Positions 1-8,491 of a stretch of 33,589 nucleotides of DNA are shown piece by piece (the first letter of the stretch is position 1; each line of letters opens with the position of its first letter). Both the position numbers and the translations under genes were made by a program. The notes beneath the pieces are model-generated. The model was not told the origin of the DNA. It did no database searches and saw only the letters and a list, made by a program, of their open reading frames with translations. This DNA comes from an uncultured Lachnospiraceae bacterium (GTDB lineage Bacteria > Bacillota > Clostridia > Lachnospirales > Lachnospiraceae), in the NCBI GenBank assembly GCA_900544685.1, contig UQWA01000032.1, positions 1 through 33,589 of the forward strand. Reading direction: 5' to 3'.

Positions 1-176
1 GAAGAACAAGGCAGAGCTATGGAACGAAAGAATACTGAACGTGAAAGGAAAAAAGTTGAAAGAGAAAAAAATAGGGCAGATAAACTTGCAAAAGAATTAG
101 AAAGATACCATGAAAAGTATGGTGTTCTTGCGTAGGGGTGGATTTGACAGAACTTAGCATAACAATGCCAGTATGA
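1..176 (+). pseudogene. Truncated, frameshifted coiled-coil tail (copy 1), cut by window edge
   Basis: The reading frame is open from the first base to a stop at 133-135 and encodes a Lys/Glu/Arg-rich helix. Bases 1-55 are identical to 284-338 in the neighbouring copy. The copies also share their end: a different frame here reads ELSITMPV and stops at 174-176, matching the ELGVTMPV end of copy 2. Copy 1 has therefore shifted frame near its 3' end and stops early at 135. The gene begins upstream of the window. Highly charged C-terminal tails of this kind are typical of Rpn/PD-(D/E)XK transposase-family proteins, but no catalytic domain is visible, so that family is an inference. It could also be the tail of any other coiled-coil protein. 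Confidence 0.45.
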
Positions 177-247
177 GAAAAGGGGCGTGCGTGTGGCATA
201 CCTCTTTACTGCATAGATAAAAAAGAAACACCAGAGGGGGAGAATAC

Positions 248-475
248 ATGTGCAAAGAAATGGACAGAATCTATGGGATGGGAGAAGAACAAGGCAGAGC
301 TATGGAACGAAAGAATACTGAACGTGAAAGGAAAAAAGCTGAAAGAGAGAGAAAGAAAGCAGAGAATGCGAGAAAAAAAGCAGAAATTGAAAAAAATAGA
401 GCAGATAGTCTGGAAAAAAAATATATATTGCTGGAGCAGAAACTGGAAGAGCTTGGTGTAACAATGCCAGTGTAG
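248..475 (+). CDS. Small charged coiled-coil protein (copy 2), probable transposase-family tail fragment
   Basis: This 75-residue frame starts at ATG 248 behind a GAGGGGGAG ribosome binding site. It reads MCKEMDRIYGMGEEQGRAME, then a run of short Arg/Lys/Glu/Ala repeats (ERERKKAE, RERKKAEN, ARKKAEIE) and ends LEELGVTMPV. The whole product would be one charged amphipathic helix. Compared with copy 1 just upstream it carries about 40 extra bases of the repeat and keeps the reading frame to the end. The start region resembles the junction between the nuclease domain and the tail in Rpn-like proteins, so this may be an orphan tail and not a working gene. No function can be assigned from sequence. 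A terminator follows at 532-575. Confidence 0.5.
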   Translation: MCKEMDRIYGMGEEQGRAMERKNTERERKKAERERKKAENARKKAEIEKNRADSLEKKYILLEQKLEELGVTMPV

Positions 476-531
476 AATAACGCAGAAGAGTATAAAATAC
501 CGGATTTTAAATTGAATATGATGAGATAGAG

Positions 532-575
532 ATGGTTGAGGTCAGCAATAAGATTGTTGGACTCAACCATTTTTG
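532..575 (+). terminator. Rho-independent terminator after the coiled-coil fragments
   Basis: ATGGTTGAG (532-540) pairs perfectly with CTCAACCAT (562-570), and a T-rich run follows. It separates the fragments at the left edge from the sugar-acid regulon. Confidence 0.7.
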
Positions 576-657
576 TTTAAAGAGATTACAACATGTAAAA
601 AAATATATTAGTAATAATGCACAAAAAATGATCGTAAAATATAACTATTTCACACAA

Positions 658-704
658 TTGACATGATTTAAAACTGGAAGTATAATCTGTTGTATACAAT
701 AGAT
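658..704 (+). promoter_or_regulatory. Sigma-A promoter with GntR operator, upstream of the LgoD-like dehydrogenase
   Basis: A perfect consensus promoter is present: TTGACA at 658-663, a 17-base spacer and TATAAT at 681-686. The near-palindrome ATCTGTTGTATACAATAGAT (685-704) overlaps the end of the -10 box and covers the expected transcription start. A bound regulator here would block initiation. The core TTGTATACAA recurs at three other promoters of this block. Confidence 0.85.
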
Positions 705-745
705 AACACAAAATAGACATATATAACAAAACAGGAGGAAAAACA

Positions 746-1780
746 ATGAAAGCAATGTACATTAATGCACCTGGTGAGGTGGAGATTCGTGACATTGGGA
801 TGCCGGTACGTAAAGAAGGAGAAGTATTATTAAAACTGTTATATGGCGGCATTTGTGGAAGTGATCTTGGATCTTATCGTGGAACATTTGCATATTTTGA
901 TTATCCAAGAATTCCGGGACATGAATTTTCGGCAGAAGTAATAGAAGCAGATGAAAACAATGAATATGGAATTAAGAAAGGTATGATTGTTACCTGTAAT
1001 CCATATTTTAACTGCGGACACTGTTATTCTTGTAAACATGGAATTGTAAATGCCTGCATGGATAATCAGACATTGGGATGCCAGCGGGATGGAGCTTTTC
1101 GTGAATATTTTACAATGCCGATTGAAAGAGTCTATGATGGCAAAGGTATGGATGCAAAAACACTGGCAGCCATCGAACCGTTCTGCATCAGTTACCATGG
1201 TGTAAGCAGAGCAAATGTAAAAGAGGGAGATAAAGTGCTTGTAGTCGGAGCTGGAACAATTGGTGTACTGGCAGCGATTGCAGCAAAAGCAAAAGGAGCA
1301 ACGGTATATATTTCTGATGTATCTGAAGGAAAACTGAAGATGGCAGAAGATTTTGGCGTAGACGGTACCGTCTTAAATGATTCTCCTGAAAATTTTGAAA
1401 AGAGAGTCAGTGGCCTGACAGATGGAAATGGCTTTGATGTGACAATTGAGGCAGTTGGCCTTCCTTCCACATTCCAGAATTGTATCGATGCGTGCTGCTT
1501 TGGCGGACGTATGGTATTAATCGGTGTTGGAAAGAAAAATCTGGATTTTAATTTCACATTGATCCAGAAAAAGGAACTGAATGTCTTTGGATCAAGAAAT
1601 GCATTGAAAAAAGATTTCTTAGAGTTAATCGATCTGGTAAATGCAGGTAAAGCACCTCTTGAGAAGGTGATTACCAATGTATATCCGTTCGATGATGCAG
1701 CAAAAGCATTTTATGATTTTGCGCATAATCCAGGGGATATGTTAAAAGTTATTTTTGATTTCTCAAATATTTCTGAATAA
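746..1780 (+). CDS. Zinc-dependent alcohol dehydrogenase, LgoD-like (probable L-galactonate 5-dehydrogenase)
   Basis: This is a 344-residue medium-chain dehydrogenase. The visible catalytic-zinc ligands are Cys37 (GGICGSD), His59-Glu60 (PGHE) and Glu144 (IEPF). The structural-zinc cysteines are 90, 93, 96 and 104. The NAD-binding loop VVGAGTIG lies at about 166-173. The segments YFDYPRIPGHE and KKELNVFGSRNA closely resemble E. coli LgoD/YjjN, which oxidises L-galactonate to D-tagaturonate; this comparison is from memory. UxaB and UxaA homologues in the same regulon would accept tagaturonate, which supports this reading. L-gulonate, L-idonate or another polyol acid remain possible substrates. 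A strong AGGAGG site precedes ATG 746, and the gene has its own promoter and operator. Confidence 0.75.
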   Translation: MKAMYINAPGEVEIRDIGMPVRKEGEVLLKLLYGGICGSDLGSYRGTFAYFDYPRIPGHEFSAEVIEADENNEYGIKKGMIVTCNPYFNCGHCYSCKHGIVNACMDNQTLGCQRDGAFREYFTMPIERVYDGKGMDAKTLAAIEPFCISYHGVSRANVKEGDKVLVVGAGTIGVLAAIAAKAKGATVYISDVSEGKLKMAEDFGVDGTVLNDSPENFEKRVSGLTDGNGFDVTIEAVGLPSTFQNCIDACCFGGRMVLIGVGKKNLDFNFTLIQKKELNVFGSRNALKKDFLELIDLVNAGKAPLEKVITNVYPFDDAAKAFYDFAHNPGDMLKVIFDFSNISE

Positions 1781-1871
1781 GCATAATGCACAATAATAAA
1801 ATGAAAATCAATTTAAAATATGAGATGGAATATACAAAACGCACTAAAAGACGGAAAAAATAATTGAAATA

Positions 1872-1910
1872 TTGACAAAAATAACAAAACGCGATATTGT
1901 ATACAATATC
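1872..1910 (+). promoter_or_regulatory. Promoter and perfect 18-bp palindromic operator before the ABC transporter operon
   Basis: TTGACA at 1872-1877 is followed 17 bases later by TATTGT (1895-1900) as a weak -10. The perfect palindrome GATATTGTATACAATATC (1893-1910) covers the -10 element and has the same TTGTATACAA core as the other three sites. Repression by steric block is the natural reading. Confidence 0.8.
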
Positions 1911-1975
1911 AAATACCAAATGCATGCAATGGGTAGCAAAAACAAATATATAATAAACAAAGGAGAAAAAAGGGT

Positions 1976-3007
1976 ATGAAAAAGAGAATGGTGGCATTAG
2001 CAATGGTGGGACTGGTAGCAGCTACAGCAATGGTTGGATGTGGAAAGGTTCAGACAGACAGCCAGAAGAGTGCAGAGACATCAGCAGAAGGAACAACAAC
2101 AGCAAGCGCAGCAACTGGAAAGGATGCCTATTCAGAAGATGTAAAAATTGCTTTCTTACCAAACGTAATTGGTGATTCCTGTGCAGCAGCATGGGCAGAT
2201 GGAATGAATACTTATCTTGCAAGCTTTTCAAATGTAACATTGGATGTATATGATGGAGAAGCATCTGTTGATACGGAAGTACAGATCATGGACGAGTTGA
2301 TCAATCAGAAGTATGATGCGATCATTCTTCAGGCAACAGACGCAGCAGGACTTGCAGCATCTGTAGATAAAGCAGAAGCAGCAGGTATTCCGGTTATCAC
2401 CTGTAACCTGGATGCAGATACAGTACATACAGGACTGGTAGCTGCGGTTGATGTAGAAGCAGGACAGCAGATCGCAGATTCTATCGGAGAAAGTCTTGGC
2501 GGAAAAGGAAAGGTAGTAATCATTTCTGCTACACCTGGAGCTACAAAGGGTGAAAATATTGATAAAGGATTTAAAGCAGTTATGGAAGAAAGTTATCCGG
2601 ATATCGAAATCCTGGATGAACAGTCTGGTGAATGGCTGACAGAAAATGCCAATACTGTTATGACTGACTTCTTAACAAAATATCCTGAAATCGATGCAGT
2701 TCTCTGCCATAATGATGCAATGGCAGAAGGCGCAGCAGAAGCAGCAAAAGCAGCCGGAAGAGATATGCAGATCTGGGGTGTAGATGGAGAATCCAAGATG
2801 CTTGACTATATTGAGCAGGGACTTTGCACAGGTACCGTATTTACAGACTGCCGTTCACAGGGAAGTTCCTGCGCACAGCTTGCAATGTATGCAATTGAGT
2901 CTGGAATTACAGCAAGCTCCGTATCTGAAACACCAGTTGTAAAAATGGCTCCAATCATTGTAACAAGCGATACATTATCTGAGATTACAGACAGCATGCG
3001 CTGGTAA
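1976..3007 (+). CDS. Sugar ABC transporter substrate-binding lipoprotein (RbsB/CUT2 type)
   Basis: This 343-residue protein has a lipoprotein signal peptide (MKKRM followed by a hydrophobic stretch) ending at a lipobox, AMVGC, with Cys22 as the acylated residue. A Ser/Thr/Ala-rich linker follows. The mature part is a two-lobed periplasmic-binding-protein fold of the ribose-binding class, seen in the segments KYDAIILQATDAAGLAASVD, GIPVITCNLD and IDAVLCHNDAMAEGAAEAAK. It should capture the substrate outside the cell and deliver it to the permeases encoded next. It is the first gene of a run of six with short gaps ending at 8348. A furanose, lactone or aldonate ligand is inferred from neighbours and is not shown by the protein itself. 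Confidence 0.9.
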   Translation: MKKRMVALAMVGLVAATAMVGCGKVQTDSQKSAETSAEGTTTASAATGKDAYSEDVKIAFLPNVIGDSCAAAWADGMNTYLASFSNVTLDVYDGEASVDTEVQIMDELINQKYDAIILQATDAAGLAASVDKAEAAGIPVITCNLDADTVHTGLVAAVDVEAGQQIADSIGESLGGKGKVVIISATPGATKGENIDKGFKAVMEESYPDIEILDEQSGEWLTENANTVMTDFLTKYPEIDAVLCHNDAMAEGAAEAAKAAGRDMQIWGVDGESKMLDYIEQGLCTGTVFTDCRSQGSSCAQLAMYAIESGITASSVSETPVVKMAPIIVTSDTLSEITDSMRW

Positions 3008-3060
3008 TTTAGTAAGGCATTCTGGTAAATAAAGTCAGCAATAAGAAGGTGGAAAATCAT

Positions 3061-4062
3061 ATGAGACAGGAACAGATGAGACGTTTAATATCTATTGCCT
3101 CACTAATTGTGATCATGTTAGTGTTTGGTTTAACCAGTAATTCCTTCTTTACCCAGGGTAATTTACTGAGCATTCTTCGTGAATGCTCAGTAAATGGAAT
3201 TATTGCGGTTGGTGTTACATACGTAATTATTACAGCAGGAATTGATTTGTCAACTGGAGCAGCAGTAGGATTTGCCGGTATGCTTTGCGCAAATCTCCTG
3301 TACAATTATAATATGTCCGCAGGAATTATAGTCCTGATTTCTATTTTAACAGGTCTTGTCTGTGGAGCATTAAATGGATTTATTATTACAAAATTAAGAG
3401 TTCCGGAATTTATCGGAACACTGTCAACACAGTATTTATTCCGTTCTATGGTATTTGTATTTGCAATCCGTGAAGCGGGAGTTATCACAAACAAAAAAAT
3501 CTCAAATCCTGGAATCCTGATTTGGGGAGGAAGTATTGATGGAATTTATCTGGTAACCATAGCCTTTATTGTATTGGCTATTATTGGACAGATCGTTTTA
3601 AAGAAAACAAAGTTTGGTACTTATATATATGCAACAGGAGCTAACAGAAAATCAGCAGAATTATCTGGAATCAACACAGATAAAGTGCGTATGGCAGTAT
3701 ATGTCATCACAGGAGCGTTATGCGGACTGGCAGCAATTTTCCAGATTGGACGAGTTGGAAGCGTAACGACAGACCTGGGAACTGGAATGGAATTTGAAAT
3801 TATCGCATCTGTAGTAATTGGAGGATGTGCATTCTCCGGCGGACGTGGAGATGTATTCGGATCTGCAATCGGAGCTGTGTTCATGGCAGTATTACAGAAC
3901 GGTATCTTAAAATACAACTTACCGACAGCAGCACAGTTAATTGTAAAAGGTGTTGTAATTGTTATCATGATTGTGTTTGATGCAGTATATAACAAGATGA
4001 TGCAGAAGCGGATTCAGCAGAAAGCACGTGAACTGGATGCAGCAACAGGAGGTGAAGCATAA
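3061..4062 (+). CDS. Sugar ABC transporter permease 1 (RbsC family)
   Basis: This is a 333-residue hydrophobic protein of the BPD_transp_2 (RbsC) family with about 8-10 membrane segments. The motif ITAGIDLSTGAAVGFAGM near residue 60 and the loop ATGANRKSAELSGI, ahead of the later segments, are typical of CUT2 permeases. ATG 3061 is chosen because an AAGGTGG ribosome binding site lies 8 bases upstream. A GTG twelve bases earlier would start inside that site. The last base of its TAA stop is the first base of the ATPase start codon, indicating translational coupling. It probably pairs with the second, different permease encoded after the ATPase. Confidence 0.9.
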   Translation: MRQEQMRRLISIASLIVIMLVFGLTSNSFFTQGNLLSILRECSVNGIIAVGVTYVIITAGIDLSTGAAVGFAGMLCANLLYNYNMSAGIIVLISILTGLVCGALNGFIITKLRVPEFIGTLSTQYLFRSMVFVFAIREAGVITNKKISNPGILIWGGSIDGIYLVTIAFIVLAIIGQIVLKKTKFGTYIYATGANRKSAELSGINTDKVRMAVYVITGALCGLAAIFQIGRVGSVTTDLGTGMEFEIIASVVIGGCAFSGGRGDVFGSAIGAVFMAVLQNGILKYNLPTAAQLIVKGVVIVIMIVFDAVYNKMMQKRIQQKARELDAATGGEA

Positions 4063-5573
4063 TGTCAGCATTACTGGAAATGAAAGAGATCGAAAAAAGC
4101 TTCAACGGAACGGCTGTATTAAAGAAAGTTAATTTTTCTGTAGATGCAGGAGAAGTGCATGCTCTGATGGGGGAAAATGGCGCAGGTAAATCTACACTGA
4201 TCAAGATCTTAACAGGAATCTACCCAAAAGATGGCGGACAGATTTATTGGTGCGGCAAACCGGTTGAGATTAATAACAGAAATGATGCAACAAAGCTTGG
4301 TATTGGTGTTGTGTATCAGGAACTGAGTCTGATTCCTACACTGACTGTTATGCAGAATGTCATGCTGGGAAATGAAGAAAGCAAACTTGGATTTGTCAAT
4401 GCACGTAAAATGCGCAAGCAGGTGAAAGAACTGATTGACAAATATGGATTTGGCATTAATCCGGATTCTATTGTTGAAACACTGACCATTGCGCAGCGGC
4501 AGACAGTAGAGATTTTGAAAGCCTTGAGCAAAGAGTCAAAACTAATTATCATGGATGAACCTACTGCATCCTTAAGTGCAAAAGAATCTAATGCTTTGTT
4601 TGGAATTGTAGAGCAGCTTCGTGCAGATGGTGTAAGTGTTATTTATATTTCCCATCGTCTGGAAGAGGTATATCGTTTATCGGATAGACTTACAGTTTTA
4701 AGAGATGGGGTAACAGAGGCAGTACTGAATAAAGAGCAGATCATTCCGGGAGACGTCGTACGACTGATGATCGGAAAAGAATTAAGTGAAGCAACTGCTT
4801 CTAATAATCTGAGAGTTTCAGATGCACCAGTCAGACTGAGTGTAAAGAATCTGACAAGAAAAGGTGTATTTAAAAATATCAGCTTTGATATTCATGAAGG
4901 TGAAATTGTAGGATTTGCCGGACTGGTTGGAGCCGGCCGTACAGAAGTTATGAGATGTATCTACGGTGCAGATCCGTGTGATGGAGGTACCGTAGAGTTT
5001 GAAGGAAAACCATTAGACCGTAAAATTGGCAAGAGTATTAAAGATGGCTTTGGATTTGTTCCGGAAGACCGTAGAAATCAGGGATTTACACCACTTTTGT
5101 CTATTGAAAAGAATGTTGCTCTTACAAATTATGATACGTTATCAAAGTATAATTTTGTTGACAGACCGGGAGAAAAGAAACTGGGAAATGATATGGTGGA
5201 CCGTCTGAGAATCAGACCGAATAACTCACAGGTGCCGGTTGGAAACCTTTCTGGTGGTAATCAGCAGAAAGCAGTTCTTGCAAAATGGCTGAGTCGTGAT
5301 CTGAAGCTTCTGATTATTGATGAACCAACTGCGGGAATTGATATCGGAGCAAAGGATGAGATTTATAAGATTCTGGAAGAACTGGCAGCGAAAGGAACTT
5401 CTGTCATCATGGTATCATCAGATTTACAGGAACTTTTAAGAGTGTCACATCGAATCATTGTTATGCGAAAAGGTGAAATCTTTACAGAATTTTCAAGCGG
5501 AACCATTACCCAGGAAGATATCCTGATGGCAGAGTCCGGAATTCTTGCGAAGGAGGGCGAAAAGAATGAATAA
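4062..5573 (+). CDS. Sugar ABC transporter ATP-binding protein (RbsA type, double cassette)
   Basis: The protein has 503 residues and two ABC cassettes in tandem, the RbsA/MglA arrangement. The first has Walker A GENGAGKST and Walker B LIIMDEPTASL. The second has the degenerate Walker A GAGRTE normal for this family, the signature LSGGNQQKA and Walker B LLIIDEPTAGID. It energises import through the two flanking permeases. ATG 4062 overlaps the stop of permease 1 by one base, and the ribosome binding site AGGAGGTG lies inside the end of that gene. The 3' end overlaps the start of permease 2 by 8 bases, so all three are translated as a unit. Confidence 0.93.
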   Translation: MSALLEMKEIEKSFNGTAVLKKVNFSVDAGEVHALMGENGAGKSTLIKILTGIYPKDGGQIYWCGKPVEINNRNDATKLGIGVVYQELSLIPTLTVMQNVMLGNEESKLGFVNARKMRKQVKELIDKYGFGINPDSIVETLTIAQRQTVEILKALSKESKLIIMDEPTASLSAKESNALFGIVEQLRADGVSVIYISHRLEEVYRLSDRLTVLRDGVTEAVLNKEQIIPGDVVRLMIGKELSEATASNNLRVSDAPVRLSVKNLTRKGVFKNISFDIHEGEIVGFAGLVGAGRTEVMRCIYGADPCDGGTVEFEGKPLDRKIGKSIKDGFGFVPEDRRNQGFTPLLSIEKNVALTNYDTLSKYNFVDRPGEKKLGNDMVDRLRIRPNNSQVPVGNLSGGNQQKAVLAKWLSRDLKLLIIDEPTAGIDIGAKDEIYKILEELAAKGTSVIMVSSDLQELLRVSHRIIVMRKGEIFTEFSSGTITQEDILMAESGILAKEGEKNE

Positions 5574-6576
5574 GGATAAAATCAAAAAAGTCCTTGGCAG
5601 ATCACAGAAGTTATGGATTCTTGTAGTGATTATGCTGGTATTGACCATACTTCAGCCGGGAGTATTTCTGACAGCAGCAAATATGAAAAGTATTTTATTA
5701 TCCATATCCATTTATGGTATCATGGTGTGTGGTACGATTTTCCCAATTCTTCTTGGAGGAATTGACTTGTCGGTAGGAGCTGTTGCAGCCGCAGCAGGAG
5801 CACTGGCAGTTACACAGATTGTGGCACATGATTATTCCATGACAGGCGTACTGATCGGTATTGTTGGGGGACTGCTTCTTGGATGTGTGGTAGGACTGAT
5901 TCATGGTCTGATTGTAACACAGTTTGGAGTACCTGCATTTTTGATCACATTGGCAACACAGAATATTGTATATGGAATCGCACAGTTATTAACCGGCAAT
6001 AATGTAATTGCCTGCATGAAACCAGACTTCTTTGCATTCCTTGGAGGCGGACGTTTATTTGGAATTCCATTTTCCATTTTCATTATGGCTTTCATGGCAA
6101 TTCTTTCCTATATTATATTGAATAAAACAGTACTTGGAAGAAATATTTATGCAGTTGGCGGTAACTCAGAAGCATGCCGTTTATCAGGTGTAAAGAGCCG
6201 GCTGGTTACTATCATTGCTTATGTGGCATCCGGATTTACTGCAGCACTGGCAGGAATTGTACTGGCAAGTATGAATCGCCAGGCAATTGCAAAAGCTGCA
6301 CAGGGATATGATAACTATGTGCTGACGGCATTGGTAGTTGGAGGAGCTTCTCTGATGGGTGGAGAAGGTTCTGTACTGGCTGCTATCTGGGGTGCATTCC
6401 TGGTAGGTGTAGTTCAGAATGGACTACGTCTGATGGGAGTAACTTCCGATTACCATGGAATTTTCAAATGTATTGTAATTATTGCGGCAGTTGCACTGGA
6501 TGCACAGGTTCGTTATAAGAAGAGCGGCTTACAGAAGGGCGGACTCTTTAAGAAGAAAGCAAAAGCAGAAGCATAA
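5566..6576 (+). CDS. Sugar ABC transporter permease 2 (RbsC family)
   Basis: This is a 336-residue multi-spanning permease related to, but clearly different from, the one at 3061-4062. It carries LLGGIDLSVGAVAAAAGALA near residue 65 and the loop AVGGNSEACRLSGV. ATG 5566 is used because AGGAGGG (5551-5557) sits 8 bases upstream; a TTG at 5545 lies before that site. Two different permeases around one ATPase suggest a heterodimeric channel, as in the E. coli galactofuranose importer YtfQRT-YjfF. Its C-terminus is lysine-rich (KKSGLQKGGLFKKKAKAEA). Confidence 0.9.
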   Translation: MNKDKIKKVLGRSQKLWILVVIMLVLTILQPGVFLTAANMKSILLSISIYGIMVCGTIFPILLGGIDLSVGAVAAAAGALAVTQIVAHDYSMTGVLIGIVGGLLLGCVVGLIHGLIVTQFGVPAFLITLATQNIVYGIAQLLTGNNVIACMKPDFFAFLGGGRLFGIPFSIFIMAFMAILSYIILNKTVLGRNIYAVGGNSEACRLSGVKSRLVTIIAYVASGFTAALAGIVLASMNRQAIAKAAQGYDNYVLTALVVGGASLMGGEGSVLAAIWGAFLVGVVQNGLRLMGVTSDYHGIFKCIVIIAAVALDAQVRYKKSGLQKGGLFKKKAKAEA

Positions 6577-6613
6577 AACAGGAATGATAAGCATAAAGAC
6601 GGGGTGATGTGGA

Positions 6614-7525
6614 ATGAAAATCATAGATGCACATGTTCATGTATTTAAGAACCTTCAGGGATTCCGCGGAGAAGGCGAACTGTATCCCATCGGAGGTGGA
6701 AAAGCGAGATGGGCGAATGGTGATATAGTGGAAATGATTCCACCTCATCTCGGCGAAGATGCGTTCACTTATGAGACTTGCTATAAGTTCTTAAAAGAAA
6801 AAGACGTAGAAAAAGCAGTATTGCTTCAGGGAAGCTATTATGGATTTGCCAATGAATATGTGGCAGAAGCTATAAAGACCTATCCGGATATGTTTATCGG
6901 GGCAGGAACCTATGACCCGATGAGCAGATATGCAGAACAGATACATGAGAGACTGGTGAATGAACTGGGATTTAAGATCCTGAAATTTGAGACCAGTTCC
7001 GGTGGTGGTCTGATGTCCTATCACCATCCATATAAATTAGATGAAGTGTTCCTTCCAATTGCAAAAAAATGTGAGGAACAGAATGTTGTGATGGTATTGG
7101 ATATCGGAAGTCCGGGAATGGAGAGCTTTCAGCCGGAAGCAGTCAGAAAGATTGCACAGGAATGTCTGAATCTGAAGATTGTAATCTGCCATTTGCTGGC
7201 ACCGACATTAAGGGATCATACAACAGGTGTACTTGAAGAAAGTATGAACAGCCTGAAGCTGGATAATGTATATTTTGACCTTGCTGCAGTGCCGTTTAAT
7301 GTACAGCCGGAAGAATACCCGTTTCCGACAGGGCTGGATTATATAAAGAAAGCAGCAGAGATTGTGGGAACAGAACATTTACTCTGGGGAACGGATATAC
7401 CGTCAGTTCTGATAAAGAACAGCTATGAGAAACTCACAGACTATATTACAGAGAGTGGATTGTTTCTTCAGTCCGATCTGGAAAAGATGTTTTATGAAAA
7501 CGCGATGAGGGTCTATCCGTTTTAA
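6614..7525 (+). CDS. Amidohydrolase-superfamily hydrolase, probable aldonolactonase
   Basis: This 303-residue TIM-barrel protein belongs to the amidohydrolase_2 group. It shows the N-terminal metal motif DAHVHVF (His7, His9), a candidate histidine at 193 (ICHLL) and the C-terminal catalytic aspartate in WGTDIPS (Asp261). Relatives include 2-pyrone-4,6-dicarboxylate lactonase and L-fucono/L-galactono/L-rhamnono-lactonases. In this operon, between a sugar transporter and sugar-acid enzymes, opening a sugar lactone to the free acid is the likely job. Other members are decarboxylases or act on amides, so the reaction is inferred. It starts at ATG 6614, 37 bases after permease 2, with no terminator between them. 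Confidence 0.7.
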   Translation: MKIIDAHVHVFKNLQGFRGEGELYPIGGGKARWANGDIVEMIPPHLGEDAFTYETCYKFLKEKDVEKAVLLQGSYYGFANEYVAEAIKTYPDMFIGAGTYDPMSRYAEQIHERLVNELGFKILKFETSSGGGLMSYHHPYKLDEVFLPIAKKCEEQNVVMVLDIGSPGMESFQPEAVRKIAQECLNLKIVICHLLAPTLRDHTTGVLEESMNSLKLDNVYFDLAAVPFNVQPEEYPFPTGLDYIKKAAEIVGTEHLLWGTDIPSVLIKNSYEKLTDYITESGLFLQSDLEKMFYENAMRVYPF

Positions 7526-7550
7526 ATAAACACATACTGGGGGTAAAAAA

Positions 7551-8348
7551 ATGTATTTTGTTGATAAATTAAAAAACTGTCATCCAAAAGAAGGAGAAGT
7601 AGCCATATTCTGGTTGGGACAGGCAGGTTTCCTGTTGAAAAACAGTAAGGATGAAGTACTTGCAGTTGATCCCTATCTGTCAGATGCGGTAGAGCGGATC
7701 TGCGGGTTAAAGAGGCTTATGATGCCGGTTATGGAACCGGAAGAATTGAATCCGGATGTGCTGGTGATTAGTCACCATGATGAAGATCATCTGGATATGG
7801 ATATTATACCGGATATGATGAAACGCAATCCGGCAACAAAGCTTTTTGCACCAAAGACAGCGTATGATATGTGTGTAAAAGCAGGAATTTCCAGGGAACA
7901 GCTTGTGCTCTTTGATGAGGGAACAAAGTCTGAGTGCAAAGGTTTTGAATTGGAGGCAGTTTTTGCAGACCATGGAGATCATGCACCGGATGCAATTGGT
8001 ATGCTGATCCGCACAGAAGGATATTTGTTCTATTTTTCAGGCGATACTTCCTATCAGTGTACGAGAATGCAGTATGCGGCATCCAAGGATGTGGATGTGC
8101 TGATAGTTCCGATTAATGGGGAATACGGCAATATGAATTCCTGTGAAGCGGTGGATTTGGTAAATCTCGTGAAACCGAAACTGACTATACCGAGTCATTT
8201 CTGGACATTTATCCGACACGGAAGTGAGCCGTATTTATTTGACCGGGAAATGCGTCTGGAAGCAAAAGACAGTTCATATTATTTTATGTGTCAGGGAGAA
8301 ATGATACTCTGGGATGGAAAATTGCTGAATGAAACAAAAAAAGTGTAA
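7551..8348 (+). CDS. Metallo-beta-lactamase-fold hydrolase, UlaG-like (probable lactonase)
   Basis: This is a 265-residue MBL-fold protein resembling UlaG, the L-ascorbate-6-phosphate lactonase. It shows IFWLGQAGFLLK at the start, the metal motif at 75-80, then HGDHAPDAIG, FSGDTSY and IPSHFWTF, which supply the later metal ligands. The first metal motif reads HHDEDH, whereas the usual pattern is HxHxDH, so the second histidine is replaced by Asp77. At 265 residues it is shorter than E. coli UlaG (about 354). It is the last gene of the transporter operon, directly after another lactonase candidate. It may open a second lactone form or act on a different ring. A non-lactonase hydrolase role is possible. 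Confidence 0.7.
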   Translation: MYFVDKLKNCHPKEGEVAIFWLGQAGFLLKNSKDEVLAVDPYLSDAVERICGLKRLMMPVMEPEELNPDVLVISHHDEDHLDMDIIPDMMKRNPATKLFAPKTAYDMCVKAGISREQLVLFDEGTKSECKGFELEAVFADHGDHAPDAIGMLIRTEGYLFYFSGDTSYQCTRMQYAASKDVDVLIVPINGEYGNMNSCEAVDLVNLVKPKLTIPSHFWTFIRHGSEPYLFDREMRLEAKDSSYYFMCQGEMILWDGKLLNETKKV

Positions 8349-8374
8349 GATTTTTTAAATATTATTAACTACTT

Positions 8375-8441
8375 TTCTGCCGAAGTATGATATTATATTA
8401 TATAAAATGTTATTTCTTTCACTTACATTTTATCAGCAGAA
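8375..8441 (+). other. Nested inverted repeats between the transporter operon and gntR
   Basis: ATAAAATGT (8402-8410) pairs perfectly with ACATTTTAT (8425-8433). Outside it TTCTGC (8375-8380) pairs with GCAGAA (8436-8441). The region is very AT-rich. No long T-run follows, so this may be a weak terminator or part of the gntR promoter. No TTGTATACAA element is present here. Confidence 0.4.
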
Positions 8442-8491
8442 GTGAAAAATAGAAAATGTAATAGAAATATTGTAATGGTGGATAAGTAAGT

